Assembly (NCBI RefSeq): GCF_014633365.1
Contig: NC_068352.1
Span: forward strand, 26,445,310 to 26,509,309
Origin: Diospyros lotus
Lineage: Eukaryota > Streptophyta > Magnoliopsida > Ericales > Ebenaceae
Direction of reading: 5' to 3'
DNA length: 64,000 bases
Part shown: piece after piece, positions 45,967 through 56,828 of the stretch
Numbering within the stretch: position 1 is the stretch's first letter
Layout: every line of letters begins with the position of its first letter
Notes under the pieces: generated by a model
What the model saw: the letters and a program-made list of their open reading frames with translations, nothing else
The model's database searches: none
Told to the model about the DNA's origin: nothing
Made by a program: the position numbers and the translations under genes

Positions 45967-47566
45967 TTAAAGGATGTCTCTTTGACAATTAGGTCTCATG
46001 GATGCGATCCTAAGCTACCCCCATGGTATCAATGTTCTTTATTTTTGAAGCATACTGTACCTCTTTTTGTTTTTATATCTTATCCTAACATTACATCATT
46101 TATTATTACATTAAACCTCTTTACTTTTATGTCACACATTTTAAATATCGATATCCAAGAAAAAATAGGACCACAGTGCCTCATTATCTGGCAATAGAGA
46201 GACGAGATAGTGAGTCTATGTCAGTTCCTACGAAAAATATACTCAAAATATGCTATTATGCTAGAGAAAAAAAAGAAATCTTTCCACAAAATGAGCATCC
46301 AGTGAGACATGCCTTTCTATTTCAATAGAACTTTATATACATCACATCAAATCAACACTAGCTAGTTGGACATGGTCACGGTCGCGGTCATGATCATGGC
46401 ATTAGTTAGAATATTAAAGATGAGATCATATAGGGGAATCTTAGCCTCATGGCTGCAGTCAATTGTTGAGTATTTCAACCCAATATGATTTAAATTAAGA
46501 AACAAGTTGTGGTTATTACATTTGGAGTATTTGAACGAAATTATTGGGAGAGTTTTACATAAAATCTTATATTTATTTATCTTTTAAGTTCTACTTAAAT
46601 CTTTTATGGTCTAAAATTTTTACAAATATTTCCGGTAATTTTTATTGTTGGTATTATGAGTGTCTTGTTTCGAAATTCAATCACGGGATCTATACATATC
46701 AAAAATAAAAATTTAATGAGTGAGTGGAGTTATTAAAAAAATATAAAAATACCAAAAATAAACTTTTGAGTGGGCCTCTGTCCCTAAAATTATATTGGGC
46801 TAGAGAAGAATTTACCCTTCAATTAAGACTCATCACTACTTATTAAGGTTGGTTGGGGTAGTTCCAAGATATAAGTTGAATGACAAAAGAACGAGAGATA
46901 TGTTGGTGTAGTTCGGTGGATCGTGAGTTCGATTCTTCTCTTATGCAAAGATTAAATATCTAACCTGTGATTTACTTATTTCTATATAACCGAGAACACG
47001 AGCATAAGAGACTGTAGACAATCATTTCAAAGTTGATTGGGATAGATAGGCCTTGACGTGATATTAAAAATTTAAATTTAAAATGATAACTGTGGGGGGA
47101 TGATATAATTTTGATCTAAATTGATTCTAAATGAAATTTGAGTGAATAAATTTAAGCGGTGTGTGTGTGTGTGTGTGTTAGCACTTATAAACTTGGAAGA
47201 AATTTGGGGGATGGAGTTTAGGGTACTGCAAAATTAGTAGAAATGTAAAAGATTTGGATGGGGAGGGAAAAATTGTGGTTTCATTAGCAAAAGGATTAAT
47301 TGAGTTTTGTAGATCAACATATCTCTGCATATAATCTATAAACATCTATGGCTTTTGGTAAAGATAATGAAATGACATAATCCAAAAAGGGCCCATTGGC
47401 AGTACGCAAAGGCGTTTACTTTCGGGGCATGGTGACGACATGCTCTCCTTTCAATCGCGATACTGCCATCACTTCCATTCAATTCCCAGTCTCCCTTTTC
47501 TTTTCCTCCAAACAGGCCTTGTTTGTTTAGCTCTTCACATTTTCCCGGAATTTTTCTTGGGATTCG
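45967..47566. other. Intergenic region and leader of the bHLH gene
   Basis: Mostly AT-rich without a gene. A SINE-like repeat lies at about 46858-47035 and a (GT)n microsatellite at about 47160-47178. The 5' leader of the bHLH gene probably starts near 47400. Confidence 0.5.
46858..47035. repeat. SINE-like dispersed repeat, copy B
   Basis: Shares word order with 29930-30105. It contains gtgtagttcggtggatcgtg followed by agttcgattc, which resembles a Pol III B box, and the tail block taaccgagaacacgagcata. Only a tentative SINE. Confidence 0.4.
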
Positions 47567-50500
47567 ATGGAACTCGATTCCGCCCAGAGCTCGATTTGGG
47601 TATTCGACTATGGCTTAGTGGAGGACATTTCCGCCGTGCCGGGCGGAGACTTCGGGCTGCCGCCACTGGGTACCGCCTGCTTCAGCTGGCAGCCGGAGGC
47701 CCTCAACCGTTGCTCTAACTTAAGGTGGGTAGTAAGAAAAATTACAGAATAGACTAGTTTGAATTGGATTATTAGTTTCTTTGCTCATCCAAGGAAGAAG
47801 ATTAAAAAAAAAAAAAAAATCACCCTTATAGTTCTTAACAGTTGCAGCTCATTGAGCTTGTGAGATTCAAAGTTTGTTATTTGGTTGGTATCGGCCTGTT
47901 TTAATGGTTTTGATTGTTATGTTCTGGATTTTTGGTTTAATCCGATAGGTATAACTACTGGTTCTTGAGTTGATCTGAGCCATATTTTTAGTTCTTCTCG
48001 TGGTTGCTTAATAAGTAATAACTCACACTGGACTGATACAATTATTTTGTTATTATGTTGTATCATTCTCCTCATGGCTGGAATAAGTGCACATCTGTAT
48101 TTTGAAAAACCATATCATGCCAATTTTTTTTTTATCCCTTCTGGCAGTTTTGTTAGCAAGTTAGTGCCTACTGTCTGGTAGTTTCCCATAGTAAAAGTTA
48201 TTGCTATCCCCATCTATCACCATTAGGGTGGTAATCCCAGTGTTATGAGAGTTGAGGTGCTTGGGAAAAGGTCTTTTGTGCTTGTTCCCTTTTAAGTTGC
48301 CTCTCTCAACCCTTAAGGGCTTAGTTGGCTTAGTTGTCACGACTGTGAGGTTATCCTGGGGTTTAAGAGTAAAGGGGCTAATAACGCCCCTACTGGTTTA
48401 ATAGTAAAAGGGCTAATAATGCCCCTACTGAAGCCTACTAGGGGTCGCCTTCAATCTCATGGATGACATCTGGATGCAGCAAGAGTTAATGTGGGCATAG
48501 TCTCACAAGCCTAACCTAATGGGTGGGGCGAGGGATTGACGCCGCTCTTTTGGATATAGGCATTCCCTTGGAATCCAGACTTCCCCCCTTTTGCCTAGCC
48601 AAAAACAAATATCGCTATCTAAATAATGTTTTTATGTTATAAAAGGAAAAGGTTCTACAGGAAGAGGCTGCAGAAAATACGATAATAATTTTCGATTAAC
48701 TAATAGAGGATCTAAGAGCTTGTTAGGCTTAAATGAGTTTAACATGATCTCATCTTTCGTTTTGACTGATGTAGCTCTAGGAGTACATGGAATGATGTGA
48801 TTGATGCTTTGGGCAAAGTCAAGTCTACTGAGTAGCCGTAACCCATAATCCTTTTTTTGTTGTGATGTAGTCCTATTGTTTACAGGCTAAATATATATTT
48901 TTGCTCTTGTACTTGTACTTTTTTTTCATGTGATCGCCTAAACTTTTGGTTGTTTCAATTACACCCTTGAACTATATATTTTTGGGTTAATTGCACACCT
49001 CAATTAGAAAGTACAACACACCCTAAAATACCCAAGTTATCCCTCACGCATATGCAAACCGACCACCATCTCCGCCACAACTTCTTCCTTCAATGGCCAG
49101 GGACGAGGCAAGGGCAGGTGCAAAGGTTGTTGTCAATGATGGTGGAAGGTGGAAGGCGAAGGCGTCGTTGTCAATGGTGGTGGAAGGTGCATTGTCGGTC
49201 GAGGAAGGCGGAAGGTTAAGAGGCAAAGGCTTCGGCAGTGGCGGAAGGTTGTCTTTTGTCTAGGGAAGGCGGAAGGTGAAGAGGTGAAATCGTCTGTCAA
49301 CCGTTGTTAGTCAAGGAAGGTGGAAGGTGAAAAGGTAAAGTCATTTGTCGAGGAAGGCAGAAAGCGAAGAGGCAAATTCATCTGTCAACCGTCGTTGACC
49401 TTCCGCTACCGCCAACACCTTCGCCTCTTCGCCTTCCACCACCATCAACGCCTTTGCCTTTCGCCATCGCCGATGATAACCTCTATGCCTTCCCTTGCCT
49501 CATCACCGGCCACTGAAGGAAGAAGTTGTGGCAGAGATAGTGGTCAGTTTGCATGCGTGTGAGGGCTAACTTGGGTAATTTAGTGCGTGTGTGTTGCACT
49601 CTCTAACTGAGGTGTGCAATTAACTAAAAATGTATGGTTTGGGGGCGTAATCGAAGCTACTAAAAGTTTAGGTGGCCATATGAAAAAAAACATAAAAGTA
49701 CAAGGGCAAAAATATGTATTTGTCCATTGTTTACTAGATGGCATCAAGTATTGGTTCTCCTAATTGGACAATTGGAAATTCAACGAAGAAATAAATTTGG
49801 CAGGTGGTCTATAGAAGTTTTTGAAGCATGTAATGGACATCTAGTTGGACCAGTTGAATTCAAAGGGTTAGTTTCCAACTTAAGAACTTTTGTTTTTGAT
49901 TCTTCATATATAGAGTGGCACTAGTTTGGTACAAATGCTATAATTTTCATACATTTCTAGTTCCAAAGTATTATCCTACTGTTGTCCCATGTAACAAATC
50001 GATTTAGGCTCATAAGAAATGACGTCAGTTAACCAATTCTGCAACATCATATGTTACTTTTTACATTTTCATTTTCCATTTTCTTTTTTGGTATTAAATA
50101 GATACTTGGCCAATGTGACACTTTCAAATTCAGCATAAGCTACTGTTCCTTTTGCTGGGCCACAACTCCACAAACAAAGGTTGAAGTAAGATCTCTGAAT
50201 TCTAGATGTACATACTTAGAGATGTTAACTAAAACTGGGATTTTGTTTTTGTCTCATATAGTTAAATTTCTTGTCTGTCCCAGTCTATAAGATATTTCCT
50301 AGGTTTCCTAGCTTTTATTCACTCCATGGTAAGGTCCCATCCATTGTCAATCAAAAAATTCTTGCTTGAATGTTTATAAAGAAAGGTTTCATTTTAGCCA
50401 CATCCTTTCTTATCCTTCCTCATCTTTTATTTTGTTAATTTGATTCTATGAAGAAAGTTTCCAAGATGTTCTACGATTGAAGGAACTTATAACAATAAGA

Positions 50501-52871
50501 AGAAGCATATTGTAAATAGTTCCATCTAAGCAAGTAATTGGCATCGAGGTTGGGAGTCCTGGGTGTAGGTTCTTCCCTACATTTAGCTATTACTTGAGCA
50601 TAGATTAAACAGTGCAAACATGTCAAGCCTGTCCAAGTTGTTGGATCTTTCTATTCTTGGTTAGAAATAATGTGGTATGAATCTTTTCTAGGTTTTAAGG
50701 GACGTTATATGGCTAAAACAGCACCGAGAAAGAAGCCTTGATCTAAGTAACTACAAAACATCCTTACAGATGATTGTTTCTGTTTAGTATTTTGTTGAGG
50801 AAAAAATGAATGTTATAGCTTGCTAATTTGGTTATTAATGTCATTTGTTTGTTCTTTGTCATCTGATGATGATTGGTAGGTTCCTAACTTCTACTGTTTT
50901 TGCCTTCATATGCTAGAGCATGAGCCAATCAATCTACTTGGTTTCTAGCTTAGATAGTGTTATCACTACACTAGCCTTGATCCCAAAAATTATGCCATTG
51001 TGCCCAAATGCATTCCCATTCCTTGCTTGTATGGGGTGCAGCATATTATTCTCATGTGGTTGATTCTTTCCTTCTATTATTTCGATTTTAGAATTTCTGC
51101 CTGCTGGGAAATGTATGGTTTTCTTTTTAGTTTTTCGCTTTTTATGTTTTGAGGTTCTTTGCTTGTAGTGCGGAAATTGACAGCTGTTTTGCAGACTCAG
51201 AAAGCCCGAAGGAAACTGGCTCAAGGAAACGGTGAAAATCTGTTCTATTATTTCTCTTCTATCTGTTAGCAGTGAAATTTCACTAGCATTTTATGCTAAC
51301 ACCTATTTGTTTTTAGTGATTTATGTCCAGCATTTTGTCTATCTAATTGTGTATCTACTTTCAAGTGCTTTTGTAATATTGTGACTACAAGAGTGCTTTA
51401 TGTGTGTTTTTTTCTTTAATTTCCTCAAGGAATACCCCTTTGTCATTAATTTTGTCAGGTCGGTTAACTGTTGGCCTGTTCTTCCTATGTGAACACCAAC
51501 TGGGATCAAAGAAACTAGCAGACTGATCACTAAATAGATACAATACCTATTACAATCATAAGCAAGATCAAATTTATTGTCCTCAATGAACTCTAGGCAT
51601 GTCAACCTTTAGATAGAAGAAAATTGAATGCAGGATTTATGCAGAGGGAAGTAGTAATCCTCCAGAGACTATAGGCCCTATGGTGCAACCCCACTTTTGT
51701 TAAGTGCACCAGCCAGATCAATGTGATACTATATGGACTTGAGACTTCATCTTTATAACTTGATGCATTTAATGATAACATTAACAAACTATCATGTCCT
51801 CTTCAATTTGGAAGGTTAATTGCTTTCAATCATGGTTTTGATTGTCATGATTACCCAAAATTGCGGTATTGTTGGTCATCTTGCCTAAGTGATCTTGAAT
51901 GCTGGGGCTTTCTTAAACAGGGAATTATTCCTTTTGTTGGGGGGGGGGGGGGGGCGTCGGGGGGTGATGTTTGAAGGTAAAATATACATCAATAAGAACG
52001 CATTTAAATGTGTTTCTGCTGCACTAAGCATTAGTTGTAAAATGGAATTAAAAAAAAAAAAACACAATCCTAGGAGGGCCGAATCTTGTAGAATCACAAT
52101 GGAGAAAGAAGCAACAGGCTAATATATGGAATCCTCAAGAAACTGTTACAACAGGAAGAAGAATTCAAAAGAACGTCCTCCCTCAATCATTGAAGAAAAG
52201 GGAAATAAGAGTGATTGTCATCAACTATATATGGAATCCTCTGCACCTTCAAAAGATTTATTACTCATCTTGCACTGCAAATTCCATGCCACAATAACAG
52301 GGTGACTGTAGGAGCATGAGCTGACTACAATTCAGGCGTGGAACCACACACGAGGTTCCCCTGTAAGCCAGGCATAAATTATTGTAAAAATCTCAAAAAA
52401 TACTCCAGATTTCATGAGCAATGTGGCAATGAATAACAGATCGATGATAAAAGAATGTCCCCACAATCAATACACATAAAGGTCCGTGCATTAGATTTCC
52501 TCTTTCTCAGATTGTACCATTGTGGGTAGTAAGAATAGCTCCCAAAGCATCAGTGCAGATAAAAAGGAGTCTTTGAGGAGGCCTTAGTTCCAATGAAGCT
52601 CTTCCCTTCAAATATTATCATAACATTATCATACTGGGAATGTTCCCCTACTTGATGGACAATGCATCTACCTATACTCCCTTTTCTGCACACGTCAAAC
52701 TACGGAACATTTTCTTTAAAAGGATAAGAGATATAAATCATAGGAAAACTGTTTTGGATTTGAATTTGAGGTTGAATTCATTGGTTAACAATAGTTTCTA
52801 AGGTCTTTAGTTTTTTGTTGTCACTCAATTTTACTGCTCTGTCCTTCCTTCTTGTTTCAATTAACAAGTTT

Positions 52872-52912
<41 letters not shown>

Positions 52913-53808
52913 TATATTCTTTCATGCAGGTTAAGGTCTGAATCATGCTCTGCATCTGGCTCCAAAGCATGTCGGGAGAAATTGCGAAGAGATAAGCTGA
53001 ATGAGAGGCATGCTATTATTTTTTCTTCATTCACATTGTTTTCTATTCATTACTTCTCACATTGCAATCTGGCACAATATCAAGGTTCCTGGAATTAAGT
53101 TCTGTTCTGGACCCTGGAAGGCCACCAAAAGCCGACAAGGGTGCCATTCTGAGTGATGCTGTTAGAATTGTGACTCAGCTAAGAAGTGAAGCACAGAAAC
53201 TAAAGGAGTCAAATGAGGATTTGCAAGAGAAAATCAAAGAGCTGAAGGTGTGTTTTAGCGAAAATTATATTTGTTACAGGGACGAACTCCCATCTGGAAA
53301 TCCTTGGATTCTTGGCATCTCATATTTGTTTTCCTGAGTCTGGCTAGAGGTCTTATTTATGAAAGAAACTGGATCAGATATGTGTTTTCTCTCTCTTTTT
53401 CTGCAGGCTGAGAAGAACGAGCTTCGCGATGAGAAGCAGAAGTTAAAGGCAGATAAGGAGAAGCTCGAGCAGCAAGTCAAATCAGTGAGTGCACTGCCAG
53501 GCTTCCTGCCTCATCCCTCTGCTATACCAGCTACATTTGGCGCCGAGGGCCAAGCTGCTAACAAGTTAATGCCTTTCATCGGTTACCCTGGTGTTGCCAT
53601 GTGGCAGTTCATACCACCTGCTGTGCGCGATACATCTCAGGATCACGTACTCGGCCACCTGTTGCTTAAACTGGAGAATCTGAAGGTTTGGCTGTATTTC
53701 TCCACCCGGAGATTGCCCCTTTCTTTCTATTCTCCAACTGCTCTGGACCATTTGATGTTGGTTTCTCGAAGTAGGGAAATCCTGATTTGCTGGACAATTC
53801 ATGTGTAG
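47567..53808 (+). CDS. bHLH transcription factor, subgroup IVc (ILR3/bHLH104/bHLH115-like), C-terminus frameshifted
   Basis: Exons I can place: 47567-about 47735 (starts MELDSAQSS, has FSWQPEALN), 51195-51231 (DSESPKETGSRK), 52930-53007, 53085-53247 and 53407-53808. The basic region and helix-loop-helix read SKACREKLRRDKLNERF, ELSSVLDPGRPPKADKGAIL and SDAVRIVTQL. A long Leu-zipper-like coiled coil follows (AEKNELRDEKQKLKADKEKL). The C-terminal block KLMPFIGYPGVAMWQFIPPA is conserved in IVc factors, which regulate iron-deficiency genes in Arabidopsis as homo- and heterodimers. Three oddities: the intron after LNER starts with GC instead of GT; phases require one more short exon between exon 1 and 51195 that I could not locate; and one base is missing in the final DHVLRPPVA motif, so translation reads on to 53808. 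Without that deletion it would end at 53667-53669. Confidence 0.85.
48365..48432. repeat. Tandem hairpin repeat in bHLH intron 1
   Basis: Two units of about 37-38 bp, each with the palindrome ggggctaataacgcccc or gggctaataatgcccc, preceded by agtaaa. Intronic. Confidence 0.6.
48884..49725. mobile_element. TIR element in bHLH intron, 9-bp target duplication
   Basis: A perfect direct repeat ATTGTTTAC flanks it at 48875-48883 and 49726-49734. The ends are long inverted repeats of roughly 200 bp: left AGGCTAAATATATATTTTTG, complement of the right end GGACAAATACATATTTTTGC. The arms share ccgccacaacttcttccttc and its complement. The 842-bp interior is GC-richer with repeated gaaggcggaaggtgaagagg. 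No transposase. The 9-bp duplication fits a Mutator-like MITE. Confidence 0.88.
51939..51966 (+). repeat. Long G-tract in bHLH intron
   Basis: A run of about 16 G is followed by cgtc and a further six G. This could form a G-quadruplex and could also vary in length or be mis-sequenced. Confidence 0.7.
52873..52909 (+). repeat. (TC)n microsatellite just upstream of a bHLH exon
   Basis: About 18 TC units lie some 20-60 bases before the acceptor at 52928-52929 and lengthen its pyrimidine tract. Confidence 0.9.
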
Positions 53809-55905
53809 AAACTGATTACCTCATGTTTCTGCTGATTGCATGTAAATACAATAAGTGAATACTGTGGTTCTCTTTTGTTGCCATGCACTTGAACAAACAA
53901 ATCATGTGCATGATCTCGTCAATTTATCTTGAATTTCGACTGTTTTGAAGAAGCATATGCTTGAATGACATGAGTTAAGAGTTATTGTGCCTAATTATTA
54001 CACAGTTACAATTGTTAGAATGGATTTTAACTCTATATTTTTCCTTCTTCCTTCTTAGCATTTTTTGGGACTTCTGATATTGTAAAGCTTTATTAAGATT
54101 CTATATATTGGGCATTAAGGTTTTCTTAATACTCTCCCTTTGACAACCCTTTTATGGTTCAAGAAATTTTATTGGATAATATATTAGTATTTCAAATATT
54201 TTTACTATATAAAGGGTTTTCTCAGTGCACAAGACTCTTTACTTTACAAGGGTTGGAAGATAGTTGTTTTTATACATAATGTTATTCTTTGCAAGGGGCT
54301 ACTTCAATAATTTGAATTCATACTCTTGAATCACAAAAAAGCAACTGTATTGTTACTAGTTAAGGCTCTCTGCTAGGTATTTATTGATTTTTTTATTTAG
54401 TCTGAATGAAAGAAAACAAGCTAAATAGGTTTGAGGATTTGCAAATAAATGGTAATGGGTAAAGAGATCAAGCATTATTTACTTTGTTCATCTCTATTAT
54501 CTTTTGTCATAGTTTATCCTTTAACAAAGTAAATAATGCTTGTGCTTTATATTGTTTACATGGTTTTACCTTTATTGTATTTATAGATAATTTTGGTCAA
54601 GGAGAGAAGATAAAATGCCTCTTAAATTTTGTTTCCTCCCTTTTTACCCAATGCATGTTTCTTTTCTTTTCCCCTGCTTTTTTGTTCTTGCCTTTTCTTC
54701 TATTGGTGAACCATATCTTTTCTCAACCTGATGCATATTTTTGTCCTTTCTTCTTTCTATTTATGGTCTTGCCAAAGATATTGCTATGGATAGACAAAGA
54801 GATATAGAATTCATGTAACCAACTCTACTTAGTTGAATTAAGTTTTGAGATTAGAAGTGAATAATTTGACAATCAAATTGAATTAACCGAACTTTTTATA
54901 TAACATAATCAAAATGAACCAAAATTTTAAAAATTCAATTTAATTGAAGTAACCGATATAACCAAATAGGAATTTCAAACATTTTGGGTACAAGAAATTT
55001 TATACATTTTATAGAGATCAATCAATTTTGCAAATAACCTATAATTTAGTGATATTTTTGTAAAATAATAATATGTTTTGGTCATTTCGGTTTATGCGGT
55101 TAATAACTGAAATATATTGGTATAATTGAACCAAAAATTGAAAATAATTTTTTTTGGGTATATTAAACTCAATCGAAACAAAATTAACCAAAACTAATCA
55201 GTTTTGACCTGAAAATTTGGTTTTAATGGAATGATGCTCGTAGGGATTATTTGTTGTTATCACTGGCAAAATCAAAACTCACTAGTTCACGGGTTACAGT
55301 TAAGATCTAGGTTTTGACTGACTAACATAGACCTGCTGGTCAGAACCCAAATCTGGCCAATGGTTAGGCGAGCTTGAATCCTGATCCAGCTGAAACCAGG
55401 ATATATCTAGGTTGCCCTTCTTCTTCTTCTTCTTCTTCTTCTGTATCTGACTAACCGGTTGAATTCAAGTACCATCTTCTGTATCTGACTGACAGGTTGA
55501 ATTCAAGTACCAAATCTAAATCCAGGTTTAGTCAGTGGGAAAGAGCCAGACGATGTAACATTGCTTAAATGACTTCAATTCACACATCATTGGTACAAGA
55601 ACCAAACGATGAAGTGGTACTTGCAAAATACTTTTAGGAAATTACACAATCAAATCTCAGTATGTGCCAAAAGTACTCCCATTTGATTGAGCGGTAGACT
55701 GATGCCAGTTGCCTTCAAACTGTGGCTCTCGCAACATGCAATTACATGTTTTATTATGGTTATATATATGCCAATGAATTCTATCTCCAATATTTATTTT
55801 CTCCAAGGTGGAGAATCAGATGAAAAACACAAATGAAATTTGACCCCTCACCTCACCCTTCTCATTCCCTTCCGCGACAACCCCTTCTCTAGTCCTATCA
55901 AACAC
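53809..55905. other. Intergenic region, bHLH 3' side
   Basis: No gene seen. It contains an AT-rich block (about 54840-55210) rich in aaccgaa/ttcggtt words, probably an old repeat; a (TTC)n run at about 55417-55441; and a tandem duplication of about 41 bp (about 55442-55513, units ending gttgaattcaagtacca). Confidence 0.5.
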
Positions 55906-56828
55906 TCAAAGGGCCAATAGGATCGCCATGGAGAAACAGAATCCCAATGCCCAGCCAACTAGAGTGTTGGCTTTGGGAGCCGATGAGAAGGAAGGCGGCG
56001 GTGCTGAGCCATTTGGAGAAGGAGAGCTTGTTGGAGGCTCTGCAGAAGGAACGTTCGGTGATGATGCTGGAATACTGGTTGGTGACATGGATGGTGCTGG
56101 AGGAGACGTTGTAGGAGCGGACTTTGGTGGGTTCACTGGCGGTGGTGAAGAAACAGGGGCGACCGGGGAAGCAGGTGCTGGGGAAGCTGGTGGTGGAGTC
56201 GAAGGAGTTGCTTCTGGTGGAGGAGTAGCCGGTGGTGGAGTCGAAGGAGTTGCTTCTGGTGGAGGAGTAGCCGCCGGTGGTGGTGCTGAAGCCGCAGCTA
56301 GTGTGTTGATCTCGACTTTCATTCCTAGGTCACAATGCCCTGGTACTCCACAGATGAAGTATCTCTTCCCCAGAGAAGCGAGGCCGATCACCGTGTTACC
56401 CCCAGTATATCTCTGAATCGGATTGCTAGCTTGGCAGGGGCCGTAGTCTGCCTCCTTAACTTCAACCACGTCGTGGTTCGACGTGTACTTGAAAACTACA
56501 ATCCAAGACCATCCAACGCTCAGTATCAGCAATCTTTGTGCCAACAGAACTATTTCAAGCAAGTGTATATAGTTATGTGAACTAGTCATTTCAGTATTCT
56601 GGTTTCTATCTGATATTTTTATTGATAAATAAAAACATAAAAAATGATTTCGATTTTCTTACTCAAATTGTCTCCGACATGGAATGTATGTGATGATGCC
56701 CATGCTTGCAGGTTAGTGCTGAGGTCCCAGCCGCCACTGGGTGCTCCAACAGTGTAATCGGCTGCCATGGCTATGTTGACAAGCACGGCTGCAGCAGCCA
56801 AACTCAGTAAAGCTCTCAGCATTTCCAT
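55906..56828 (-). CDS. Uclacyanin-type phytocyanin (blue copper protein), GPI-anchored
   Basis: Two exons, 56828-56663 and 56495-55906, with GT..AG borders and phase 1, giving about 251 residues. Residues 1-22 form a signal peptide (MEMLRALLSLAAAAVLVNIA). The plastocyanin-like domain follows (DYTVGAPSGGWDLSTNLQAW). The type I copper ligands are visible: His in TSNHDVVEV, then Cys and His in FICGVPGHCDLGMK, and Met in the same stretch. Met as the axial ligand fits uclacyanins rather than stellacyanins (Gln). A Pro/Ser/Ala/Thr-rich arabinogalactan-like region comes next, with a 42-bp direct duplication (PPPEATPSTPPPA repeated). The C-terminal hydrophobic segment (TLVGWALGFCFSMAILLAL) is a GPI-attachment signal. 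The protein is expected at the outer face of the plasma membrane or in the wall; its role is probably electron transfer or wall function. Confidence 0.93.

Noticed and set aside
55928..56416. Glycine-rich plus-strand ORF of 162 codons
   Set aside because: It is the antisense of the Pro/Ala/Ser-rich tail of the uclacyanin gene.
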